Part shown: in pieces, positions 14,001 through 25,086 of the stretch | Position numbering within the stretch: the stretch's first letter is position 1 | Layout: every line of letters starts with the position of its first letter | Source of the DNA: Callipepla californica brunnescens | Lineage: Eukaryota > Chordata > Aves > Galliformes > Odontophoridae | Direction: 5' to 3' | Length of the DNA: 64,000 bases | Assembly: GCA_023055505.1 (NCBI GenBank) | Contig: JALIRH010000002.1 | Span: forward strand, 24,620,437-24,684,436 | The notes under the pieces: model-generated | What the model was told of the DNA's origin: nothing | The model's input: only the letters and a program-made list of their open reading frames with translations | Database searches by the model: none | Translations under genes and position numbers: made by a program

Positions 14001-17000
14001 GCTGACTGAAGTCTGAGAAACAGGAAGGAGCAGATGCTAACACAGATAGATACACACTGTACGAGTGCAGTATTACTGGCATTTAACTTGCCATTTAGTT
14101 CAGCTGAACACCAATATAGGCAGACTTCCATTGTCTTCCTTCAGAAAAGGGCCCATGTTTTTGTAAGCACTTGAGTGGACCCACGTCTGCACAGACACGC
14201 GAACATGAATCACATTCAGAAAAACTCTTGCAGAGCAAATTGCTCCATTCTCTCTGCTCCATCCATGTCTCCTTCGAGGATATGAGGATTTGTCTGAGAA
14301 GTTTTACTGGCTCATTGTAGAGATTTTAAAGAGAAAAGATGGAAGTTTCAAAGAAATATTTTTTAAATTAAGAACACTGAGGAAGACAACAGCCACGTAT
14401 TTCTTTTTCCACTTTTAATCCAAAACATGAATCTTTTTAGGAGTAAAATGCTACCAAGTAATTGTAAAAGAATTTCTCAACTTGCCTATCTGCTAACACA
14501 AGTAGCCTGAAAAATGGAAAGGAACTGTTATCTGTGGGCAAAGATATTTGATCTTGTTAAAACTTCAACTCAAAAGCTTGCTTTTACTGAGCCCATAAAC
14601 CTAGTGAACAAAAGGGATGGGGTAGTGGCACTCCAAAAACAAATTCCTTCTTTTGAGGACTGCGAACTTGTTGGCGAATTAACCTAAAAATGTGCAGAGA
14701 TCAGTGTTATACTGGCTGAGGAAAAACAACAATGCAGAAATGCATCAAAACTCAATGAAATACTTCTGGAAAATGTGGAAAATGGCATGAAAACGTATTT
14801 CTGTCACATTTGAGATGGTCAAAATCTTCCATTCGAACAGCCACAAAGCAAGAAGATACTCAGAAATGACTTAAAGAAAATATCAGTATCACAACGTTTG
14901 AAAGAGTCGGAAAAAGAGGTGTTTGAAACATCACTAAAGTAATTCCAGGGAACGGAGACAGTGTGATACCTGACAGCCCAACTTCAGTGCTGGCTGAAAT
15001 AAAGAAACAGGTCACACAGAATTAAAAGATCCCAGTGTATTTAGTATCAGTTCGTTTGAAGTTTTTCAAGAAAACGCCATGTGGTAGGAGTGCTTACTTC
15101 ACAAGGGTGCCACAGAGGCTACATTTTGGCTCTAGAAAATTCGATACTTTTTTCTGATCAGTGATCTGAAAGAAAACAGAAATGTTACTGATGTTTTGTC
15201 AGTAACAGATACTGGGGAAAATAGTTAAAAAATCAGTTTATGGATTTGATTTTGTTTTGTAAGTAATGCATGAAAACGGCAGAAGTGTAAAGCTGTGCAT
15301 GTATGACTGAGAAATGTAATTCATATGTAGAAGGCACGGCATTCTGAAAGTGACAGAGGATTACACCTGTACATTATCTAATCAACAGCTGTCAGTGCTT
15401 TGTTGTGACTTGGGCTATATCCTTAGATTTATGGCCTGAGGAAAGAAGTAGGAAGAGAATCATATTACCACGGCTTTCCTACCAGTGTAAGCCTCCAGAA
15501 ATACAGCGTTGAGGTCTTATCGCTTCACAGGTGGAGTTAGAAAGTGGAAGAGGTTCTGGGTGTACTTCTTATTTAACTTGTTATTTAAAGAAAAGAAATG
15601 TAAAGACTGAGTTGCTCTGACTTGCACCAGAAATAGTTTGTGATCGTGAATTTTTAAATGCAAGAGTAATCGACAGCTGGAACAACCTGAGGCAGTGGAA
15701 GAGTCATCACCACTGGAAATTTTGAAGGCAGATTGAGTGTTTTTGTAAGAGGTGTGCTTTAGTTCACCCACAGCTGAAGCAGAGGTTCATCCTGGGAAGT
15801 CCTGTGGCCTCTGACACACACAAGGCCAGACCAGATCTCTGCCAGTAAGCTGGAGGCTTTCAGGCAACATCCAACGTTGCACAGACTGACAGAAGATTTC
15901 AGTCAGACTAAGGCTGTCTGGGAATGCCAAGCAGGACGTTGTCTCCACCTCTGTCTGTCCTTGTTGCTACTATAGGCCAACAAGTCTTCATACTGAGGGA
16001 CATGGTGATCACTAACTAGTCCCCTCTAGCTTTGATCCTCAGCTAAGCCTCACATATCCACATGGGGATTTTACTGCTTCAAGAAAATGCACTCCTACAG
16101 TTTCACAGGAGGAGTGGTAGCTTGCCCACCATTCAAGACTAGCCTCTAAAGAGGCAGGCATTAACATTACAAAGACTGCACTAATGCAGAGAACTTCGAA
16201 TTCTTGCTTGCAAAAAGGGAAGCTATGCTCTCAGACTAGGACAATTACACTTTTCAGAGAAGAAAAGAGGCTGCTTGGGCTGTTTTTCATTTGTTCTGCA
16301 TTGGTTCTTTCCTGACATAAGAAGTCCAAGCATGGGTTATAAAAAGGAAAAGGGTATATAGCCAAACCTCCAACTAAAGTCAGGTAAGAGATTTGAGTGA
16401 TTTGGTTGGAATGAGCCTATAATGAGACACAAAGGGTTAATCCACAGTGAAAGAGCAGGATTTGCAAAACTGTGCACAACACTGCTCCAACTGTGATGCT
16501 GGCACTATCGAGCTGCTTGGAGCACATCAACCCTTATGTGCAAAGAGGGAAACCTAGTGCACTCAAGCCCCTCTGGAAATCTGATTCCACATTGCAACAG
16601 GCTGAAAGACAGGGGAACAAGAATCTCACCCAGAGGAGCAGAGCCTGACTGGTTCAAGAAGGTCACACCTGGTAGAGGTATTCCCAGGCTGTGCTCCACT
16701 CCAGAAACAGAGGAAGAAAACAGAGTGCAATAGGAAAGGAACAAACCTGACTTGTTCACGGTGTCATCAAACTCAACACTGGTGGAGTGCCCGTTGTTAA
16801 GGATGATTTTAGCAGAAGCCGGATCGTAATTGGGATTTAGAGGACGGAGTGAGGGGTCATACTTGGTTTCCTCAGTTTTGATGTCAATGGGTGACTGTCG
16901 GTCTCCATTAGCGACAGGAAAAACCTCCTTCCAGTGGGCAGGCCCTGTGAAGCATTGGGGGACAAGCTTCATAAGACAAAATACTCTGCTTGAATTTTTC

Positions 17001-20000
17001 TTGCTTGAAACACTTAAAATTCAAAATGAATTCAACAGAAAATCAAAACATTCAGCTATTTTTGTTGCACTGCATCACAACAACAGCTCTTGGGATCCCT
17101 TCACCTACCTTGCTTAACATATCTGAAGTATCATCCTTAATTCCAGGCCACATGCAATAGGCAGGCATTAAATTACTCACAACTAAAACTCAGCTATGTG
17201 TGCAATATATATCCAACGAATGTTCATGTGGATCCAGCATCCTGTGTTCAACAGGCACTATGCCCTACGACAGAAGTTTCATAAAGTCATAGAATCCTTA
17301 ACTTTGGAAGGGACCTTTAAAGGTCATCTAGTCCAACTCCCCTGCAATGAACATTTGCAGCTTGATCAGGTGCTCAGAGTCTGGTCCAGCCACCAGCTCT
17401 CTGGGCAACCTGTTCCAGTGCTTCACCACCCTTACTGTAAAAAACTTTTTTTTTATATCCAATTTAAAACTCCCCTCAAACTACAACGCTTGAAACCATT
17501 TCCTCTTGTCCTATCACAATAAACTCTGCTAACAACCCTGTCCCCTTCTTATAGCCCTCTTCTGGATTCTGAAAGGCCACGTGCAGAGCTAGTATCTACA
17601 AGTGTTATAAAGAGCATAGCACTATAGCACTTGGTTTTTCCCACAGGCTTAGCGTGGGCAAGAACCATAATAATTCACTTAACTAAAAGAGACCAGGTAC
17701 TAGAAAAACTTCAATATGAGCATCAGAAACTCAGCTTGTAAAATCTATATAACCAGAGATCATTAATCCCTGTACGGAAGGTAACTGATTACATCCTAAA
17801 AACCAACCTGCTGTTTTGGATCTCTGTATGTCTCAATGCTTCAATAAACAGAGTGGACAGAAAGGCTTAGAATAAAGGCTTAGAATGTAGTACATGATGA
17901 TTAATAGCCTCACATCAAAAGGAGTCAGATAGTCTTCTGTCAACAGCAGTGAACAAAGCTCAGAAATCTGCAGGTGCTGGGATAGCTCTGGCACGCAGCA
18001 GAGAATCAGAAGTTGATGGGGGGGGTCTGCCTGCAGAGCCACCTGGACTCACTGCCCCAAGCAGCTCCCGGAGGCATGAGAGCTGAGGGGTCCCTTGCAC
18101 AAAGAAACCAAGGCCTAGGCTTCAGGAAGAACAACAGCCTTTGGTCTCAAATTTGTTACAAAGTGATTTTGCTAATGACTTAATTAACCCATTAGGGAAA
18201 CCACTCCCAGTTTGAAATACAAAGCTGTTTAAACTTAATTCTTCTCATTTAACAAATGGTGGTCAACGCCATCCAGGATGTTGATTTAAAACATAGTTTT
18301 AGTTCTGCTTGGGTACTAGTCACTTGCAGTTAGATGCACTGCACAGTTTTAGACACTGAAGACGCACCACTCTGTCAGTCATACCTAATGCTCCACTTTA
18401 GGATGCTTAGAAACAGTACACTGCTACTTAATTTTAATACTTAGGATATGCTGAAGCTGAGAAAAGGCAAAATATACTTATATGCTTAACCACTTGGACT
18501 TGCTGCTCCATCTCAGCAGTAACTATAATTACTGTACAGTAAATAATGAGTGATTTGCATTCATAAATAATATATACAGGACAAAAAGTGGATCTAAGTG
18601 TGTGACTCTGACACTAGCCAACTATTGAACAATAAACTTCAGCCATTGCACCTGCTTTGGTGGCTGTCCTTGGCTCAGATGAACAAAGTCATGTTTTCAC
18701 TTTGGTGATTAAGCTTCTGTCAGTAATATACAACTGCCATAAATCTGTCCTTACATATACAGGAAAATGAAATGAAGTTTATTTTATACCACTTTTATTT
18801 AGGGAGGAATAATCACACGCACAGGTTGGGGATGGCCTGCTGGAGAGGAGCTCTAAGGAGAGAGATGTGGGAGTCCTGGTGGATGACAGGCTGGCCATGA
18901 GCCGACAGTGTGCCCTGGTGACCAAGAAGGCCAGTGGCATCCTGGGGTGCATTAAAAAGAGCGCGGCCAGCAGGTCAAGGGAGGTGATCCTCCCCCTTTA
19001 CTCTGCCCCGGTCAGGCCTCACCTGGAGTACTGTGTCCAGCTCTGGGCTCCCCAGTACAAAAAAGACAGGGATCTCCTGGAAAGAGTCCAGTGGAGGGCC
19101 ACAAATATGATAAAGGGCCTGGAACACCTCCCTTATGAAGAAAGGATGAGAGACCTGGGTCTTTTCAGCCTTGAGAAAAGAAGACGCAGAGGGGATCTTA
19201 TCTACATCTATAAATATCTAAGAAGTGAGAGGCAAAGGGATGAAGCTGGGACGAGGCTGGACTCTTCTCTGCGCTGTGTGGTGATAGGACGATGGGAAAT
19301 AGCCACAAACTGAAGCATAGGAAGTTCTGCACAAATGTGCGTAAGCACTTCTTCACAGTGCAGTGACGGAGCACTGGCACAGCTGCACAGAGAGGTGGTG
19401 GAGTCTCCTTCTCTGGAGATGTTCCAGACCCACCTGGACACCTACCTGTGCAACCTGGGCTAGGGAGCTGCTTTGGTAGGGGGGTTGGACTCCATGATCT
19501 CTGGAGGTCCCTTCCAGCCCATACAATTCTGTGATTCTGTGATTCCTTACAAGATTATCTACCAGCAATCCAACAGCAATTATCCAGCTCCTGTCACACT
19601 GGGAAAACGGCTCAGCTCATTTCTACTGACCCCATCCCAAAGCAAGCAATTGTGTGTGACCTCAGGAAAATACGTCATTGCATTTGGAAGTCCACAGACA
19701 CAATGCACAAATGCATGTCATATGATCAGATTTCAGACAGTGGGACCTCCAGCACAAAAATTTATTCTAAATTCAGACCTGGATTACCTGCCTACATTTC
19801 AGTATGAAGGCAGACACATTCTGGGATGTGCTTTGGCTGCAGTGAGCCTCTTTATCTGCATAAATACCATACGTTCAAGTGAAAACTTGATATGCTGGGG
19901 AGACAATTTGGTATTATATGCAGAGAGTTGATCAGACTGGCATAGGCTGATCTTTGCACATCCTCATTTATTTCTAAGGAGGGTCTGTTGCCTAGCATTC

Positions 20001-22056
20001 AGAGGAGGGGCAGCTGGGGGTTAGGGACAGGGTCTGCACCAGAGGACGGTGGGCACGGAACAGGCTGCCCAGGGCTGTGGGAACGGCTCTGAGTGCTGGA
20101 GCTCAGGGACTGTTTGGACAGCGCTCTCAGATATAGGGTTTGAATGCTGGGTGGTGCTGTGTGGAATCAGGAGCTGGACCCAGTGATCCTTGTGGGCCAC
20201 TTTTGAGTGGGGATATTCTGTGATTCTGTGATTCTCTGTTATACACAAAGTGCTTGCAAGTCACCGATGATCTCTAGAGATCCCTTCCAACCCCTACAAT
20301 TCTGTGACTCTGTGAAGTCATCCAGTTACGTATTCATTTCCAATAATATTAGCTCTAATTAAAACAATTACAAATTAATTATGGGTAAAATCAATAATGA
20401 GTAAAATAAAGTCCTGTTTTTTACTACAGTTATCAAAACTCTGTAATTAATCTTCATATCCCCTTTTATTTACAGAACACCTCAGTGTGAGTTTGGAACA
20501 GACCCAGTGACATGCCTGTAGTAAAACACAGTATGTATAATACTTTCCATATAATTTATCAAGCAAGGAGTGATCTTAAGGCAGTGGATTCTCACTTGGT
20601 GTCCTAAGTGAAGTGAGGGTTTCTGCCCTGCACTGCAGTCAGTGCCCAAGATCTCAGCATTATGCCTCCATGGGTAAGCACCGCCAGAACCATGAGGTAA
20701 GGAGAACGGCAAGGAAACAAAGGCTGAGGTTTGCATGGAAATAAAATAGTGCCTCTTAGCATTTCAGAAATGTGCATCAAAGCAGTGAGGAAGATTTCAT
20801 TCTCTGCATACCAGTCAGCCTTATACATAGATACGCCATAAACGCAGACAGGGATCTGTAATATTGGATGGTTTATGCACAAAGTGATTTAAGCAGCACT
20901 TATTGCTAAGGGGCAAACGAGTTTTTCCCCAGTTAAAAAAAGAAACAACGCTTTTATCCCTGTGAGTTACAAATGGTGAGGTCAGAGTGAATGCAGATGG
21001 CTCCTCCAGCCTTCGGGAAGTCAACTTTAATTTACAACTGCATCAAATTTAATTTACTTCACTCCGCTGCTACCACCCTAGTAGTGAAAGCAGATCTGGG
21101 TTTCAGAGAAGCTAGTTAGGGCCACACGGGCAACAATATGGCACAAGAGGCACAGCAATCTCATGCTTCCACTGTTCAGGCAAAACCAATGCAAAAAATA
21201 CATGGAAAGAGTTAAGAAATAGAGCTGATGCTAGGGAAGGGCAGTCAGGTGTTGAACACCAGCCTCTCTCATTTATTCTCCAGTGGGTGCGAGGGGCAGG
21301 GGGAAAGTGCCAGGGCACAGAGACAGCCAAACTCCACCCAAACATGTTATCAGACGGTAAACAGAGCCTGGGGGAGAGAGGCACCTCAGGAAGGTCTAGG
21401 GCCACCCCGATAGAAATTCTGGAACCCTCCTCTTCCTAGAAGCCAGAAGGAGGGCCAGGATAAGGGAGGGAAAGGGGCTCCTTATCTGCGCCCTGCAGGT
21501 GAAGTTCGCAGCACCCTTGGAAAACAGCGGGAGAAACACACGAAAGAAAACAAGATCCATCAGCGTCTCATGGGGATGGGGACAGTGCACTGCACAGCTG
21601 CAGACAGCGCTCAACCGCCGCGGCATCGTGGCCACACAGTTCTTTGGGAACAGCGCATCCATCCCAGACAACAGGGAACAAAAACACCATGAAGGGAAAC
21701 TAACAGGACTCCAGGCTCTGAGCAGTACCATATCCCGAGCTGGAAGGAAGCTCCAAGGATCACTGAGTACAGCTCCCGGCTGAACGCAGCACCACCCAAC
21801 CCCTATGGCTGAGAGCGCTGTCCAAATCCCTGAACTCCGGCACTCAGAGCCGTGCCCACTGCCCTGAGCATCCCGTCCCATGCCCACCGCCCTCTGGTGC
21901 AGACCCTGTCCCTCATCCCCACCCTCCCATCCCCAGCCGTGCCATAAACTCGCATCAACATATAACCACGCCTTATTGCCCCGGACAGCTCCGGGAGCCC
22001 CCTCCCCGCTCCCCGACGCCCGTACCGTTGTGCTCATCGTATCCCCAGTGCAGCAT
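8077..22056 (-). CDS. CA13: Carbonic anhydrase 13, complete, 7 coding exons, 258 aa
   Basis: Cytosolic alpha-carbonic anhydrase that interconverts CO2 and bicarbonate. Coding exons (high to low): 22056-22026, 16944-16747, 13499-13381, 10372-10277, 9980-9918, 9628-9473, 8190-8077. They sum to 777 bp in frame, with GT-AG ends and the family's exon phases. Zinc ligands are His93, His95 (HFHW) and His118 (LHVVHW). The proton-shuttle histidine is His63 and the active-site threonine Thr198 (SLTVPPL). These correspond to CA2 His94/96/119, His64 and Thr199, so the enzyme looks catalytically competent. No signal peptide or membrane segment is present. The N-terminus ([11 protein letters not shown]) is slightly shorter than the human one. 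Position 194 is Phe where most family members have Pro (YPGSL becomes YFGSL). I chose CA13 over CA2/CA3 because of residue pattern and its head-to-head position with RBIS; paralogue assignment is the main uncertainty. Confidence 0.92.
10373..13380. other. CA13: CA13 intron 3
   Basis: About 3 kb between exon 4 and exon 3. It has an A/C-rich run near 12035-12170. An open frame at 13038-13307 resembles no family I know. I see no clear repeat or second gene. Confidence 0.6.
13500..16746. other. CA13: CA13 intron 2
   Basis: About 3.2 kb holding one old CR1-family fragment (about 15590-15850). Nothing else is recognisable. Confidence 0.6.
15590..15850 (+). mobile_element. Old CR1/L3-like LINE fragment
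   Basis: The region around AGTAATCGACAGCTGGAACA, GGCAGTGGAAGAGTCATCAC and ATTTTGAAGGCAGATTGA keeps the layout of the 3' part of older amniote CR1/L3-type LINEs, followed by a degenerate CCAGACCAGATCTCTGCCAG end. It is strongly diverged and lacks the recent octamer tail. Subfamily is not assigned. Confidence 0.6.
17287..17585 (-). mobile_element. CR1 LINE 3' fragment in CA13 intron 1
   Basis: Starts with TCATAGAATCC and TTGGAAGGGACC, then GGTCATCTAGTCCAACTCCC, and continues into the reverse complement of the CR1 body. It lies in the same orientation as CA13. Confidence 0.9.
18820..19545 (+). mobile_element. CR1 LINE, longest copy in the window
   Basis: About 725 bp ending in the tail ATTCTGTGATTCTGTGATTC. 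An open frame at 18867-19313 (148 codons) is the C-terminal part of the CR1 reverse-transcriptase protein, with [27 protein letters not shown] and [15 protein letters not shown]. The frame is truncated at both ends, so the copy is dead. It lies antisense to CA13 within intron 1. Confidence 0.95.
20005..20240 (+). mobile_element. CR1-X-like LINE 3' fragment
   Basis: A distinct CR1 subfamily: GGGTCTGCACCAGAGGACGG, GGCTGCCCAGGGCTGTGGGA and GGGTGGTGCTGTGTGGAATC precede the tail ATTCTGTGATTCTGTGATTC. A related copy lies inverted at about 21773-21922 in the same intron. Confidence 0.85.
20261..20317 (+). mobile_element. CR1 LINE tail fragment
   Basis: A 57-bp remnant with GATGATCTCTAGAGATCCC, TTCCAACCCC and a TTCTGTGACTCTGTG tail. 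It sits directly after the previous CR1-X-like copy and belongs to a different subfamily, so it is a separate insertion. Confidence 0.8.
21773..21922 (-). mobile_element. CR1-X-like LINE fragment, inverted
   Basis: Its reverse complement reads GACAGGGTCTGCACCAGAGG, CACGGCTCTGAGTGCCGGAG and TTTGGACAGCGCTCTCAGCC, closely matching the copy at 20005-20240. It lies in CA13 intron 1 about 100 bp from exon 1. Confidence 0.85.
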
Positions 22057-22530
22057 GGCTCCGGCCTCGGGACGCGACGCGACGGGACGGGACGAGCCGC
22101 AAGACTGGAGACGCGGCCCCTCCGCCCGCTTTGAAGGCGCCGTGCGGCGACGCCCCGCGGCGATAAGCGCCCGCCCGGCCCTGCCCGGCCCCGCGGGGCG
22201 GCTCCCGCGGCCCCATCGCCCCTCGGCCCCCGGCGGGAGGCGGCCCCGCGCAACCCACGCCGAAACGCTCCGCGCCTTCGAGCTCCGGCCCCGCCGAGGG
22301 GGAATCCCGAGCCGGTAACGTCACGGCTTCCCCCGGCGCTCGGTTGTGACGTCGGCGGCGCGCCGGCTGCTCGAGGAGGCGGCCATGGGGAAGAGCCGGG
22401 CGCGGAAGGCGGCGAAGGCGGCCAACGTCTTCGCCATCGCCCGCGGTGCTGCCGCCGGGAAGACCCGCGGGAAGGGCAGGGCGAAGCCCGTCACCTCCGG
22501 GCTGAGGAAGGTGAGCGGGAGCGGAGCCGC
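21990..22530. promoter_or_regulatory. CpG island, divergent CA13/RBIS promoter
   Basis: Dense CpG sequence covers CA13 exon 1, the 328-bp gap between the two start codons (22057-22384) and RBIS exon 1. Two CRE-like sites are visible: TGACGTTA on the minus strand (22316-22323) and TGACGTCG (22347-22354). No TATA box is evident, as is common for CpG-island bidirectional promoters. Binding by ATF/CREB proteins is inferred from the motif only. Confidence 0.8.
22071..22095. repeat. GACGS pentamer tandem repeat in the CA13 5' UTR
   Basis: Five consecutive 5-bp units (GACGC, GACGC, GACGG, GACGG, GACGA) lie 14 bp upstream of the CA13 start codon. This is a short GC-rich tandem repeat likely to vary in length. 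Confidence 0.75.
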
Positions 22531-24416
22531 TTCCCTGGGGCTGCGGGTTTGCGCGCTGTTCAGCCCACAGGGAAAGCTGCGAGGTGGCCTGATAGCGGCC
22601 ATTCAGTCTCTGAAGGGGAGCTGCGGGAAAGAAACAGGCTCTTCAGCGGGGTCTGTGGTGGTAGCATGAGGGGAAATGGTTTCCAACTGAGAGATTTAGG
22701 CTGGATATAACAAGGGCGGTGAGGCGCTGGTCCGCACTGCACACACTGTGCAAACGCGGTGAAATGGCAACTCCTAAAAGATCCCTTAGAGATCTCCTCA
22801 TTCTGCAGGAGAAAGCCACCTGACGGGTTAACCTGGCTGACAGACGGGAACGCAACGAACGTTGGAAATAAACAGGGAGCCCCGGAACGATTTGACGTCG
22901 CTGGCATCAAATCTGCACTTAGTCTAAAGGGCTGTGTATAATAAAGGAAGAAACAGGTTTAAAAACATCTTCGTGAGAAGTCAGCAGCTGATTAGGAGTA
23001 AAATTTTATTCTGTGCGTTTGAAGCTGTATTTCTTTAATTCATGAAGCAAGCCTTTGGGGATTTACCTGTCTTTAAGCAGTATAGAAAAATGCTTAAAAA
23101 ATGTCTTAAAATGGGCTTATTGCTCAATAGATGAAACCCCGTAATAACTATTCAAACAGGATACGGACACGCATCCCAGCTGCAGAGCAGTCCCTGCCTG
23201 AGTTCATAGGGTATCGGGTCCCCAGGCTGACCCTTTCAGCTCTGCTGTAGCTGGGAGCTGCCAGCAGGCTCTCTTGGAAAGCAGCAGGCCTGTGTAAACT
23301 GAATTGCCCACAGCCCCATATATACTCTAATTGGAAGCGAGGAGCTGAGCCTGTATTTCTCGAGTCGCCCTATAGTTTATCGTCAGTTAAACTGCTAATC
23401 TAAAGATTGTTTGTTTATTATTTATTACAACATTCGTATGTGACTCAACAATGTAACTGACAACCAAAACTCAAGGAGAAAAATGTTCTTACTGTAATCA
23501 TAAGGTATGCATGTAACATTAGCTGCTTAACAGCTGTACAAAAGTGATGCCAGTGGAATTTCAGTTTAGAATACCCATGTGTGATATACATATTTTTCTC
23601 CCTATAGATAAACATAGCAAATGCTGACAAAATTAGCAAGATAAATAAAGCTTTTGCTGAAATTCGGGAAGAAGTACAGCAGATATCAAAAGGTACTACA
23701 GCAGAGCCTCCAAAGAATCAGCAGGTAAACTCCCTTTGTCTCCCTATGGAGACAGCTTTATTAACTTTGGTTGTGGGGTAGTGCCTTCCTGATGCTGCGG
23801 GCATAGTTTAGAGAACAGAAAAGGCAATGGGATTATACGAAGTACAATTGAACCCACCCTGGCTGGGATGGAAGCAGGGGGAACTGGACAAGAGTTGAGC
23901 ATTGCACCTGGGGTCATCAAGTTTCTGCGTGGCTGGGAGCAACAGAACAACTGCCAAATACCCCTGGGTGAGGGCTGGAGAAAAAAGGGAAGTGCGTGTG
24001 ATAGGGCTGCTGGCCCTACTCCCGCTAGCTTGCTCTTGTGCGTGGATCTTGGTCTGTCCCACTGCTCCTGCACTAGTAGAGCTGTACATGACACTGCATT
24101 CAATTTGACCACTTGGGAGTGTAAAGCAATAGTATTCTCCATCTCTGTTTCACAATTATGCTGCTCTGAGTATTCCCTGAACTAAAAGGTGTGCCCGTTT
24201 CCACTTGGCTGTGTACGTTACTGATGTGACACTTCGTCTTTCACTTGCAGCATAAACCATTGGCTGGCTTTTTTCCTGTCTTTTTTCCTCCCCCAGACAC
24301 AAAAAGAAATTGCTTTGTACTTTAAACTGAAACTTTTCTTTTATCAGGTTTCTGCACCTCCAGAAGATGAACCAGTAAATGTGGATGCTGCCACAAGTCT
24401 ATTGTCACAGCTGTAA
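22385..24416 (+). CDS. RBIS: Ribosomal biogenesis factor RBIS, complete, 3 coding exons, 103 aa
   Basis: Small basic nucleolar protein (human C8orf59) involved in large ribosomal subunit biogenesis. Coding exons 22385-22510, 23608-23724 and 24348-24416 total 312 bp with consistent GT-AG junctions, all phase 0. The N-terminus is Lys/Arg-rich (MGKSRARKAAKAANVFAIAR). The conserved core RAKPVTSGLRKINIAN spans the exon 1/2 junction, and the C-terminus EPVNVDAATSLLSQL matches the human EPVNVDEATRLMALL-type end. The start codon is the first ATG in the CpG island and gives the family's usual length (about 100 aa). It is divergent from CA13 and convergent with E2F5. A CR1 fragment lies in intron 1. 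Confidence 0.93.
22556..22712 (+). mobile_element. CR1 LINE fragment in RBIS intron 1
   Basis: CTGTTCAGCCCACAGGGAAA, GCCATTCAGTCTCTGAAGGG and GAGGGGAAATGGTTTCCAAC follow the CR1 3' body order on the plus strand. The tail is lost. It begins only about 45 bp downstream of the RBIS exon 1 donor. Confidence 0.8.
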
Positions 24417-24478
24417 TATGTAACGGACAATGAAGAGACTCCAGGAATTGAAGATCACACGGGCTTTGTTTGTAAAAT

Positions 24479-24487
24479 TTTATTAAA
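24479..24487. terminator. Overlapping opposed poly(A) signals, RBIS/E2F5
   Basis: The run TTTTATTAAAAAAA contains ATTAAA on the plus strand (24482-24487), 66 bp after the RBIS stop. It also contains AATAAA on the minus strand (24484-24479), about 600 bp after the E2F5 stop. An alternative AATAAA for E2F5 lies at 24788-24783. Which hexamers are used is not shown by sequence alone. Confidence 0.55.
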
Positions 24488-24782
24488 AAAATCTTGTTAA
24501 TATACAAGTATTGGCACACTTTAATACAAACTACAAACAGACCTTTCCTATCGTCGAGGAAAGCAGAATGTCAGAAGTCAGTGTGAGAAACTTAAAGTGC
24601 TAAAACAGAAGGCACTTCACAAAATTGGTTCACTGAAACAATTAAGCACAACTCAAGGTTCCTTCACTTTTCAGCCTGGCAGTGAAAGTTTCAAATTTGA
24701 TGGGAACGTTCTAAGATACAGACAGCTTCTCGGCAGTACAGCTTCAAAGAAAATGCTGGTAACTGTAAGCAAGGCCTAATCA

Positions 24783-24788
24783 TTTATT
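24783..24788 (-). terminator. E2F5: Candidate E2F5 poly(A) signal, proximal
   Basis: TTTATT on plus reads AATAAA on the E2F5 strand, about 300 bp past the stop codon. Its use would keep the E2F5 and RBIS transcripts from overlapping. Confidence 0.45.
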
Positions 24789-25086
24789 ATTTTTTTTAAC
24801 GATCAGAAGGCTATAAAGCATTTTTGCTTTCCTTAGAAAACTCCAAAATCACTGGATTACACAGAGGACACTCAGGTGAAAAGCGTGCCAAGATTCTGAT
24901 AAAAAGCCCTTTTTTTTTTCTGGTGGTTAAATTTGTTTTGTGAAGTAGTTAAAGGAAGCAAAAGGAAATATACTCCCAGAGTCAGTGAACTAAGAAGTTA
25001 TACATTCATTATTCAAATACTTAGGTTATGAAGAAGTCTAGAATGTTATCGTTAGAGGTAGATAAGTAGTCTGGTTGACACAATAT

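Noticed and set aside
18867..19313. 148-codon open frame with reverse-transcriptase-like sequence
   Set aside because: This is the C-terminal remnant of a truncated CR1 element, not a host gene.
21396..22253. Long minus-strand open frame (285 codons) over the CA13/RBIS CpG island
   Set aside because: GC-rich sequence with few stop codons. It overlaps CA13 exon 1 in another frame, the CR1-X fragment and the promoter, and resembles no protein family.
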